From contig JAISXN010000078.1 of NCBI GenBank assembly GCA_031270525.1, positions 1 through 8,602 on the forward strand: a stretch of 8,602 nucleotides of DNA. The letters run 5' to 3'. Source of the stretch: Candidatus Symbiothrix sp. Its GTDB lineage: Bacteria; Bacteroidota; Bacteroidia; Bacteroidales; Azobacteroidaceae. The notes beneath the pieces were generated by a model. It did not search any database. It had not been told where the DNA came from and saw only the letters and a list, made by a program, of their open reading frames with translations. This document shows positions 1-5,447 of this stretch, piece after piece. Made by a program: the position numbers and the translations under genes. The stretch's first letter is position 1. The number at the start of each line of letters is the position of its first letter.

Positions 1-183
1 ACTGCAAGAAACTTTGAAATCATTGACGAGGTACAGAACCTGCAACTGTCCGAACCTGCAACCGCTTATCAAACAAAGCAAACAAAAATCACTCCTCCCG
101 AAGGATTTATGACCGGTGATGAGTTTGAACGGCGAGTGAAAGAACGAGTAACTAAATTCTATCGGGAAAATGGTTTGCTATAG
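1..183 (+). CDS. Probable type II antitoxin, C-terminal part (5' end outside the window)
   Basis: An open frame enters from the left edge and ends at TAG 181-183, giving the last 60 residues of a protein. The tail reads PPEGFMTGDEFERRV and ends in FYRENGLL, a style I associate with small Bacteroidales antitoxins paired with RelE/ParE toxins. The main support is context: a second frame opens at ATG 170, overlapping this stop by 14 nt, and its first residues look like the start of such a toxin. Overlap of antitoxin and toxin genes is typical of these modules. If correct, the protein would bind and neutralise the toxin and repress its own promoter, which would lie outside the window. The DNA-binding N-terminus cannot be seen, so the family assignment is tentative. 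Confidence 0.5.
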   Translation, partial: TARNFEIIDEVQNLQLSEPATAYQTKQTKITPPEGFMTGDEFERRVKERVTKFYRENGLL

Positions 184-312
184 TCGTACCGCTGAAGACG
201 ATTTTGTTGAAATACTCAATGGCATATCATATATAATTGGGATGCTGTAAATAGAATCGCCTACGTTATGAAAATACTGAACAATTACCTTACTTATTCA
301 ACAGAAAAATAA
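170..312 (+). pseudogene. RelE/ParE-type toxin remnant with internal deletion and frameshift
   Basis: From ATG 170 the frame gives MVCYSRTAEDDFVEILNGI, which resembles the N-terminus of Bacteroidales RelE/ParE-like toxins, but it soon reaches TAA 248-250. In the next frame, positions 223-312 encode HIIYNWDAVNRIAYVMKI and then LNNYLTYSTEK. This resembles the C-terminal end of the same family (a 'WYIIYN...' strand followed by a '..ILNNYLT' tail). The two pieces total about 48 codons, against the usual 90-100. The simplest reading is that about 50 central codons were lost and the ends joined out of frame near 220-228. The lost region normally carries most of the RNase or gyrase-targeting fold, so no active toxin is expected. 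Family assignment rests on remembered sequence style, not on an alignment. Confidence 0.5.
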
Positions 313-405
313 GTGAACAAAACGTGTAAACCAATAAGTCAAAGAACGCTATGATTATCTTTTGTTGCGCCGTACATTTTACACCGTGCATCTTAAGTTT
401 TTTCC
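313..405. other. Intergenic tail between toxin remnant and B12 operon
   Basis: No credible gene lies here. The two flanking units converge, but I see no strong intrinsic terminator. The only inverted pair is GTGTAAA at 324-330 with TTTACAC at 378-384, separated by 47 nt, which is too loose to call. A degenerate 7-nt periodicity is visible at 370-390 (CCGTACA, TTTTACA, CCGTGCA). Confidence 0.5.
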
Positions 406-1635
406 TCAAGGGTCGGGCAATACGACGGTTTGCTCTTTGATATGCAAATCTTCGGCGCGGGAAAGTTCCGTAGAAGTTTCGCCCAACCATCCGCATTGCT
501 GGTTCAAGCCGGTATAGACGCGGATAAAATCCACGCCCGGCAAATGTACTTTGTTGCCGTTTTTATCGACTGCCCAGCCGATGTCGAAACTGATTTTATC
601 TTCCTGTTCGTTCGGATGATTATCGACATAACCCCAATCGTAGGCGTATTGTACGAAATAGATGCCTTCTCCGCTTTCATCCACTACATTATTGGCAAGT
701 TTGGTTCCCGAAAAAGTCAGTTGTTCCGCTGAAATCCATTTGGGGTAATATTCTTGCTTGTGGTAGATATTTTTTACGATGTAACCGTCTTTTCCCTGAT
801 TGTCTTCCCAATGCACAAAAGTCGTATCGCTAAACGGCGTTTCGGGTTTGGGCGTCGGCGATTTATCGGGCGAAGGTCTGTCATAGGTGATTTCGTAATG
901 ATGCATGGTTTCGGATTTGTAGTATTCGCTTCCGGCCAATTCGTACCATTCGTCGTCGGAAATACCGTTTCCGTTGCGGTCTAAGGAAACCATAACGATG
1001 CCGGGTTCGACGCTTCCGCCGTCATCCGGAGCATTGGGATTGGGGTTGCCGACGGCGTAAAATGCGTTGCCGATTATCTTGAAATCCTTTTCTCCGGGAA
1101 CATTGACAACGGTGTGGTCGAAGCCGAAAGTAACATATCCACCAAATCCGCCTAAGGAAATCATGACGTCGTTTGTGCCGGAGATGCTTTCCTGCGCTTT
1201 CCGGCGCATGGTTTCTTCCGTATCGCCCGCTTTGTACATGGGCATCGTATTGATGAACTGCCCGGGTGCAGGACGGTATTCATATACTTGCGTAATGTAA
1301 CGGCTATAAGCGACCTGCTCTTCCCAAACGACGATTCTCACGTCGTGCTCCACCGGATTGACAGGGTCTATAATCCGCAGTTTCAGGAAATATTCTCCCG
1401 GATTTTCGGCAAGGAAAATGTAATCGCGCTCGGTTGAAACAAGCGAGTCGTTTCCGTTTTTGTCCGGCACACTCCATTCGTATTGTCCGGGAAATTCGGG
1501 GTGCATAATGATTTTCTTCATTCGTTCCACTGTGTAAACATCGTTGATTCCCAGATTTACCATCGGGATTTCGTTTTGACAGGAATAAAGGAAAAGAAAA
1601 AAAACCGCTATTAAATTTAATTTACACTTCATCAT
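406..1635 (-). CDS. PKD-like cell-surface lipoprotein of the BtuB/BtuG cobalamin locus
   Basis: The chosen start is ATG 1635 (ATG 1632 is equally possible), giving 409 residues; a longer frame would need TTG 1641. A hydrophobic signal at about 5-18 ends in LYSC, so Cys19 is the likely lipidated residue, followed by QNE. An N-terminal Ig/PKD-like part spans about 25-105. A larger conserved domain follows, with blocks YEYRPAPGQFIN (118-129), ISLGGFGGYVTFGFDH (159-174), NPNPNAPDDGGSVEPGI (197-213) and QQCGWLGETSTE (379-390). I recognise this arrangement as the 'cell surface protein' family found beside BtuG/BtuB in Bacteroidales. Residues 219-229 (DRNGNGISDDE) look like an EF-hand or thrombospondin-type calcium loop. 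It is the last gene of the operon, 23 bp after btuG. The likely role is an accessory in cobamide capture at the cell surface, inferred from position; its ligand is not evident from sequence. Confidence 0.85.
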   Translation of the reverse strand: MMKCKLNLIAVFFLFLYSCQNEIPMVNLGINDVYTVERMKKIIMHPEFPGQYEWSVPDKNGNDSLVSTERDYIFLAENPGEYFLKLRIIDPVNPVEHDVRIVVWEEQVAYSRYITQVYEYRPAPGQFINTMPMYKAGDTEETMRRKAQESISGTNDVMISLGGFGGYVTFGFDHTVVNVPGEKDFKIIGNAFYAVGNPNPNAPDDGGSVEPGIVMVSLDRNGNGISDDEWYELAGSEYYKSETMHHYEITYDRPSPDKSPTPKPETPFSDTTFVHWEDNQGKDGYIVKNIYHKQEYYPKWISAEQLTFSGTKLANNVVDESGEGIYFVQYAYDWGYVDNHPNEQEDKISFDIGWAVDKNGNKVHLPGVDFIRVYTGLNQQCGWLGETSTELSRAEDLHIKEQTVVLPDP

Positions 1636-1662
1636 TCTCAATTCTTAATTCTCAATTCTCAA
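1635..1662 (-). repeat. Heptanucleotide tandem repeat (TTGAGAA x4) between btuG and the third lipoprotein gene
   Basis: On the minus strand the spacer is four consecutive 7-mers: TTGAGAA, TTGAGAA, TTAAGAA, TTGAGAA, followed directly by the start codons. The btuG stop (TGA, 1661-1659) lies inside the first unit, and the last unit runs into the ATG at 1635. The whole 23-bp intercistronic gap is therefore repeat DNA. It contains no purine-rich Shine-Dalgarno beyond the GAGAA of each unit. Confidence 0.9.
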
Positions 1663-2822
1663 TTCAAAAAGCACATGTGCGCCGGAATATCCCCCGCCCG
1701 CACCCGCCATTTCAACTTCCCGCCGCTATCGTAACAATACAGTACGCCGCTGGATACATAGTTTGTAGCGTCCGTAACATAAATATCTCCATTGACCGGA
1801 TTGACCTGGATACCGTAGGGAATGGTAATGTCCTTTTCCGTCCCGTCGGTAATGAAATGCCGCGTAACCAATTCTTTGGTCCGGACGTTGATAATGCCAT
1901 ACGACACGCGGTTTTCTTCCTTTTGTTCGTTCCATTCCACACTGTAGAAATACAGCAAATCACCCTGAATACACATATTGCTGCAAGGAATATCCAGGGT
2001 ATCCGTTACGACCATTTCGCGCGAGTTCGGATTTTTCCTGTCCAGCACAAACAGGCGGGAAGGCACGGTTTTGTAATCGCCGCGCGAAGTTACCCACAGC
2101 TTATCGTAATTGTCCTTGCGAATACGGTGCAGATTGATGCCGACGGGTATTTTTTGCACCTGTTTCATGCCGTACATTTCCACCACCGAAACGGTATAGT
2201 CGTAGTCGGCTTTGCCGGAGCCGCCTCTGTATCCGCCCGAATTGGCGACATACAAGTATTCTCCCAGAACTTCCAGTTCGTCGGGTTGATAGCCGACCGT
2301 TACTTTTCCGGTAACCCGCAATGAAGCGGTATCTATCCGGTAAACCGCCCCCAACTGTGCATCAGGGTCTATCGTTACGGGTCCGACATAAGCTGAAACG
2401 TAGGCATTTCCCCGTGAGAAACGGATATAGCGGCAGTTGGGAATATCCACTTGTCCGATGCGTTTACCGGTAGCAGCTTCCATCACTTCCACTTTGTGCG
2501 AACAGTTGATAACGGCATATAATTTGTCGCCGTAAATCTGAATATCATTCCCTACATCGCCTAATTCCTTGATTACCGTCGGATTGCGTTCGGCGTACAA
2601 GTTTCGGACATAATATGCATTCCGGAAATCCACAAAATCAATAGACGCCTTATTGCTGCCCATGTTTCCCTCATTCAGCACGTACATTCCAACCGGACGG
2701 CTGTCGGGATTGATTTCCTCCGGCAAAAGATCGTATTCCGTAGGCACAACCAATTCATCTTCCCTACAGGAAACCGGTAGAAATAAAATCAAAATCAAGA
2801 AGTATCGCCATTTATTCATCAT
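1659..2822 (-). CDS. btuG: BtuG-type surface cobalamin-binding beta-propeller lipoprotein
   Basis: Start taken at ATG 2822, giving 387 residues; the upstream in-frame TTG 2834 lies in repeat DNA and was rejected. A signal at about 5-18 ends LPVSC, making Cys19 the likely lipid anchor. The next residues, REDE, fit the acidic surface-export signal seen in Bacteroidota lipoproteins. The rest is a YncE/DUF5074-like beta-propeller. It opens with YVLNEGNMGSNKASIDFVD (47-65), and blade-type segments recur, such as VGYQPDELEVLGEYLYVANS (176-195) and PYGIQVNPVNGDIYVTDA (335-352). In Bacteroides, BtuG binds cobalamin very tightly and sits as a lid over BtuB. The gene lies directly between btuB and the other lipoprotein gene, below a cobalamin riboswitch. 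I am confident of the family; specificity among cobamides cannot be read from sequence. Confidence 0.9.
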   Translation of the reverse strand: MMNKWRYFLILILFLPVSCREDELVVPTEYDLLPEEINPDSRPVGMYVLNEGNMGSNKASIDFVDFRNAYYVRNLYAERNPTVIKELGDVGNDIQIYGDKLYAVINCSHKVEVMEAATGKRIGQVDIPNCRYIRFSRGNAYVSAYVGPVTIDPDAQLGAVYRIDTASLRVTGKVTVGYQPDELEVLGEYLYVANSGGYRGGSGKADYDYTVSVVEMYGMKQVQKIPVGINLHRIRKDNYDKLWVTSRGDYKTVPSRLFVLDRKNPNSREMVVTDTLDIPCSNMCIQGDLLYFYSVEWNEQKEENRVSYGIINVRTKELVTRHFITDGTEKDITIPYGIQVNPVNGDIYVTDATNYVSSGVLYCYDSGGKLKWRVRAGDIPAHMCFLN

Positions 2823-2827
2823 TCCAA

Positions 2828-2862
2828 TTCTCAATTCTCAATTCTCAACTCTCAATTCTCAA
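2828..2862 (-). repeat. Heptanucleotide tandem repeat (TTGAGAA x5) between btuB and btuG
   Basis: Five back-to-back 7-mers fill the gap on the minus strand: TTGAGAA, TTGAGAG, then three TTGAGAA. The btuB stop TGA (2861-2859) is part of the first unit. After the last unit only a few bases precede the btuG start at 2822. Each gain or loss of a unit would change the stop-to-start distance by 7 nt. Confidence 0.9.
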
Positions 2863-4847
2863 AGTTCTATAATCATCCGAAAGCGGAAATTCCGTTGCGG
2901 CATCGGATAATTCAATATTACATCGTAATCCTGACTGAACAGGTTGTTTATTTCGGCGGACAATTTCATTGCTACGCCATTTATTTTCAATGACTTGGCA
3001 AAGGAAATATCGCTGGTGTACCAGGGCTGTGTGTAGTTGTAGACGATATTTTCCTGCTGGTTGTAACGTTCACCCACATAAATAAAACTGTAATTCGCCG
3101 ACCAGTCTTTCCAGGTCAGCAGGGCAATTGCCGAGCCGCTATGCCAGGGGATATAAGGTATCTGGTGGCGGTAATACCTATCTTTCGGAGCAGTAATATC
3201 AATCGCTTTTTGATAGGTGTATTGCAATTTGCCCGTCAATAACCAATCGCCGGAAGGCCGGAATGTTGCCATAGACGTTACATCAATTCCACGAATATCC
3301 ACTTTGCCGAGATTCAGCATCGTCCACCGGAACTGTTGTCCTTTCGGATACGCGATAATTTTATCCTTTACAAAATTATAGTACGCATCAACACCGATAT
3401 GGAAAGAATTGAAATATCTGTTTTTCAAGTTCAAGTCATACAAAACTCCCACATTGTACTGGTATGCGTATTCGGGACGAAGATAGGCATTACCCATATC
3501 GGTATAATACAAATCGTTGAACGTAGGCATCCGGAACGATTTTTTGTAAAAGGCGCGGAATACCAATCCGTGTTTTTTCAGGGGTTGGTAAGAAAGAAAT
3601 ATGGCAGGCGTCAAATCTTTTGTCGGAGGGACGGAATCGCGTTGGCGGGCTTCTTCATTCACATAGGTACCTAACAGGCTTGCCTGTATTTTCAAATGGT
3701 CGGCAAGCGTGAAAGCTGTCGCCAACGACAGCCAATGCGTATTCCGGTCGATAGACTTATATTCGGATAATCCGTTCCACTGAACATCATACGCCATCGA
3801 AACGTCCCAATTCGGGCGCAAGGCATATTTGTTCGCCCACGAAAAATAAATTTCCTTTTGTTTGTATATATTATCGACATGAATCAATTTGTCGTCGTTG
3901 TTAATATAATGAGTGAAATCGGAAGCGTATTTCAGATTCATTTTAGCGCTGTATTTCGGCGTAAAATCCTGATGGAAGCTGCCTTGTATAAAAGAATTTT
4001 TATCCCAGAGCCGTTCGCCGTTGCGCCAGACATTGTTGACAATCGCACCCGGCACGCCGCGTTCGGAATCGTAATGATACACGTGGATTTTCCACATCCC
4101 GTTTGGCAAATAACCGTTGAGGCTGCCTTCCGTGCGGACGGCATTGATATCGCCGTTATGGCGCACAGCGGTTGTATCGTAAGCCAATTCGTCCGAAGGA
4201 GTTATGCGCCGGTAACGAAACCGGTATTTTCCGCTGGCGTTAATCCATTCGGTAGAGAAAGTAGTGTTGAGCGTTTCGCTGATTTTGTATTCGTAGAGCA
4301 GGGAAGGGTTCAGCAAGTCGAAAGAGCCTGCTCTCAAGCCTGCTTTAAAATTGGTCGTTTTGTCTTTTTCAAATTTCGGTTTCCGGGTGGTCAGGTAAAT
4401 GCTGCCCGCCGAACCAAATTCTTTGGCAGATTGGAAGATTTCGCTTTTCTGTCCGTTGTACAAAGAAATTTCTTCGATGTTGTCTAAAGAAAATTTGCCC
4501 AGGTCGATTTGTCCGTTTTGCGCATTCCCCAGTTGGATGCCGTTGTAGAAAACACCCATGTGGTTGGTGCCCATACTGCGGATATTGACGGTTTTCAGTC
4601 CGCCCACTCCGCCGTAATCCTTGATTTGTACGCCGGAGAAGAAACGGATGGCGTCGGCCACGGAGAAACTGTTCAGTTTCTCCAACTCATCGCCTTTTAA
4701 GATTTGAGCGGGGATAATCTCTTTATAGCGATTAGCCGTTACCACCACTTCGTGAAGTTGCTGAATACTGTCCAATTTGGTTTGCGCTATTACAAACGGA
4801 CATAGCGAAAGTAATGCGATTGCACAAAATGCTTTTTTTGCATCCAT
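2859..4847 (-). CDS. btuB: TonB-dependent vitamin B12 outer-membrane receptor BtuB
   Basis: The 662-residue product begins with a signal peptide (cleavage near VIA-Q, residues 19-22). A TonB-box-like EVVVTA follows at 33-38. The plug domain runs to about 155, with SVADAIRFFSGVQIKDYGG (62-80) and GLKTVNIRSMG (83-93). The remainder is a 22-strand type barrel, with the receptor motif FRMPTFNDLYY at 438-448 and the closing INNLFSQDYDV at 633-643. The last residue is Leu, not the usual aromatic, although FRFRMII precedes it. The product would import cobalamin across the outer membrane using TonB energy. Ligand assignment rests on two contextual facts: a cobalamin riboswitch upstream, and btuG immediately downstream. 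There is no carboxypeptidase-like N-terminal extension of the SusC kind, which fits BtuB rather than a glycan receptor. No Shine-Dalgarno is seen; the 25 nt before ATG are A/T-rich. Confidence 0.93.
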   Translation of the reverse strand: MDAKKAFCAIALLSLCPFVIAQTKLDSIQQLHEVVVTANRYKEIIPAQILKGDELEKLNSFSVADAIRFFSGVQIKDYGGVGGLKTVNIRSMGTNHMGVFYNGIQLGNAQNGQIDLGKFSLDNIEEISLYNGQKSEIFQSAKEFGSAGSIYLTTRKPKFEKDKTTNFKAGLRAGSFDLLNPSLLYEYKISETLNTTFSTEWINASGKYRFRYRRITPSDELAYDTTAVRHNGDINAVRTEGSLNGYLPNGMWKIHVYHYDSERGVPGAIVNNVWRNGERLWDKNSFIQGSFHQDFTPKYSAKMNLKYASDFTHYINNDDKLIHVDNIYKQKEIYFSWANKYALRPNWDVSMAYDVQWNGLSEYKSIDRNTHWLSLATAFTLADHLKIQASLLGTYVNEEARQRDSVPPTKDLTPAIFLSYQPLKKHGLVFRAFYKKSFRMPTFNDLYYTDMGNAYLRPEYAYQYNVGVLYDLNLKNRYFNSFHIGVDAYYNFVKDKIIAYPKGQQFRWTMLNLGKVDIRGIDVTSMATFRPSGDWLLTGKLQYTYQKAIDITAPKDRYYRHQIPYIPWHSGSAIALLTWKDWSANYSFIYVGERYNQQENIVYNYTQPWYTSDISFAKSLKINGVAMKLSAEINNLFSQDYDVILNYPMPQRNFRFRMIIEL

Positions 4848-4873
4848 AAAAACTGTTTTAATTTTTCAACTAA

Positions 4874-4885
4874 ACTGTGCACAGT
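4874..4885. other. Perfect 12-bp palindrome upstream of btuB
   Basis: ACTGTGCACAGT is fully self-complementary and lies 27-38 nt before the btuB start codon. It could be a protein-binding operator, a small RNA hairpin, or a chance product of the GTGCAC-rich repeats nearby. Nothing in the sequence decides between these. Confidence 0.35.
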
Positions 4886-4902
4886 ATGGTTTTGTGCATT
4901 GG

Positions 4903-4930
4903 GTACACGATGCACGGTTCACGGTACACG
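4903..4930. repeat. Heptamer array, left arm of inverted repeat in the btuB leader
   Basis: Four 7-mers follow one another on the plus strand: GTACACG, ATGCACG, GTTCACG, GTACACG. Positions 4908-4930 are the near-perfect reverse complement of 4966-4989 (one extra A in the right arm and one T/C difference). The leader RNA could therefore form a long hairpin of about 22 bp, with a 35-nt loop, roughly 60-140 nt upstream of the btuB start. Confidence 0.85.
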
Positions 4931-4958
4931 ACAAAAAACAGTCGCTGTGTCCCATTAT

Positions 4959-4992
4959 CGTGCACCGTGTACCGTGAAACCGTGCACCGTGC
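4959..4992. repeat. Heptamer array, right arm of inverted repeat in the btuB leader
   Basis: On the plus strand, after TCGTGCAC, the segment reads CGTGTAC, CGTGAAAC, CGTGCAC, CGTGC. This is a 7-nt period broken by one 8-nt unit. It is the inverted counterpart of the array at 4903-4930. The intervening 4926-4949 can instead fold on itself (ACACGAC with GTCGCTGTG around an A-rich loop), so two alternative foldings share bases. Confidence 0.85.
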
Positions 4993-5067
4993 GCTTATGC
5001 GTAAAGTATAAACAGCTTCAAAAAATAATGTTGGGATAAATGTAAACAGAAACAAATATTAAAGGTT

Positions 5068-5128
5068 CCTGCCTCAATTTGTCGCCAGCTCTATTCCTCG
5101 AAAGCTTTCAACTATCTATTTTGGCAGG
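5068..5128 (-). promoter_or_regulatory. Candidate riboswitch expression platform (alternative pairing)
   Basis: The last six bases of the riboswitch core (CCTGCC in the RNA, 5128-5123) are exactly complementary to GGCAGG at 5073-5068. About 49 nt separate them, including the palindrome GAAAGCTTTC (5109-5100). Pairing here would compete with the closing stem of the aptamer, so it could be the ligand-dependent switch. No U-run follows, so this is not an ordinary intrinsic terminator. How it would act on btuB, more than 200 nt downstream, is not evident. Confidence 0.35.
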
Positions 5129-5325
5129 TCTTCTGACTTACTTTTAGACGAAACGCCTTCCCGGTCTCCCAGTGGCTTGAGCATTGTTTCGCCGTTTTGT
5201 CCAATTCGTAATTTGTAATTCGTAATTGAATCCAGCTTACAGCAGCGGGTCTGTTCAGGATTTTCACCTGATTCCCTTTTCATTATCTATTCCGAACGAA
5301 ATAGAGTAGCACCAAAATCCGGTGC
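5123..5325 (-). ncRNA. Cobalamin (AdoCbl-type) riboswitch upstream of btuB
   Basis: Read on the minus strand, the conserved blocks of the cobalamin riboswitch appear in order. GGTGC is at 5313-5309, then a P3-like hairpin (TCTATT 5291-5286 with its partner AATAGA at 5305-5300 on the plus strand). AAAAGGGAA is at 5280-5272, GGTGAAAATCC at 5268-5258, and ACAGACCCGCTGCTGTAA at 5254-5237. The B12-box region follows as GCCACTGG (5176-5169) and GGGAAGGCG (5162-5154). The 3' closing block AGTCAGAAGACCTGCC is at 5138-5123. The variable segment between CTGTAA and GCCACTGG carries a tandem heptamer insert. Known members reduce expression of B12 uptake genes when cobalamin binds, which fits the btuB-btuG operon below it. 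The 5' boundary is approximate because the predicted transcription start falls near 5317-5320. Confidence 0.95.
5203..5230. repeat. Heptamer array inside the riboswitch variable loop
   Basis: Plus-strand units are AATTCGT, AATTTGT, AATTCGT and AATTGAA. In the RNA this becomes a partly self-complementary stretch (CAATT pairs with AATTG, then an inner AATT with AATT). It could replace the usual optional peripheral stem of the aptamer. It leaves all the conserved core blocks intact. Confidence 0.9.
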
Positions 5326-5356
5326 AAAATTACATATAAATCCTACGATTTCCAAG
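5325..5356 (-). promoter_or_regulatory. Promoter of the btuB operon (Bacteroides type)
   Basis: On the minus strand a perfect TAnnTTTG box (TAATTTTG, 5332-5325) is preceded by CTTG at 5356-5353. The spacer is 20 nt, within the known 19-21 nt range, and CTTG is a 3-of-4 match to the -33 TTTG. The implied start near 5317-5320 lies just before the first conserved riboswitch block, which supports the call. Confidence 0.75.
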
Positions 5357-5418
5357 TGCATGCAATGAAAAAGTTTTATTACAACTGAAAATGCATATCA
5401 TCTTTGCAAAAAAAATTG

Positions 5419-5426
5419 TATTTTTG
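5419..5426 (+). promoter_or_regulatory. -7 box of the cardiolipin synthase promoter
   Basis: TATTTTTG matches TAnnTTTG fully and lies 21 nt before the chosen ATG at 5448. No good -33 TTTG is present at 19-21 nt; a TTTG at 5403-5406 is only 12 nt away. The implied transcript start, near 5433, falls after the earlier in-frame ATG at 5391 and so favours the ATG at 5448. Confidence 0.55.
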
Positions 5427-5447
5427 CCTTTGGAAAAGAATGAGATT

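Noticed and set aside
324..384. Bidirectional terminator between toxin remnant and B12 operon
   Set aside because: Only a 7-bp inverted pair with a 47-nt loop and no suitable T-run.
290..496. 68-residue minus-strand open frame with a hydrophobic tail
   Set aside because: It overlaps the 3' end of the third lipoprotein gene in another frame. The hydrophobic end is encoded by AT-rich intergenic DNA and has no start signal.
1677..2324. 215-residue plus-strand open frame opposite btuG
   Set aside because: Antisense shadow of the beta-propeller gene, with no promoter-like box before it and no domain.
2823..2834. TTG start for btuG four codons upstream of the ATG
   Set aside because: The extra codons are repeat DNA, and a normal lipoprotein signal begins at ATG 2822. 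The same reasoning rejects TTG 1641 for the next gene and TTG 7599 for trmN6.
3858..4487. 209-residue plus-strand open frame opposite btuB
   Set aside because: It lies fully antisense to a clear TonB receptor with intact motifs; its residues show no family pattern.
4903..4992. CRISPR-like array
   Set aside because: Units are 7 nt with no unique spacers, and no cas genes are nearby.
4870..5055. 61-residue minus-strand open frame in the btuB leader
   Set aside because: It runs through the inverted heptamer arrays, has no recognisable domain, and its residues mirror the repeat units. More likely untranslated leader.
5309..5325. Hairpin GCACC/GGTGC as a terminator or extra aptamer stem
   Set aside because: The predicted transcription start falls within it, so the left arm is probably not transcribed as part of the leader.
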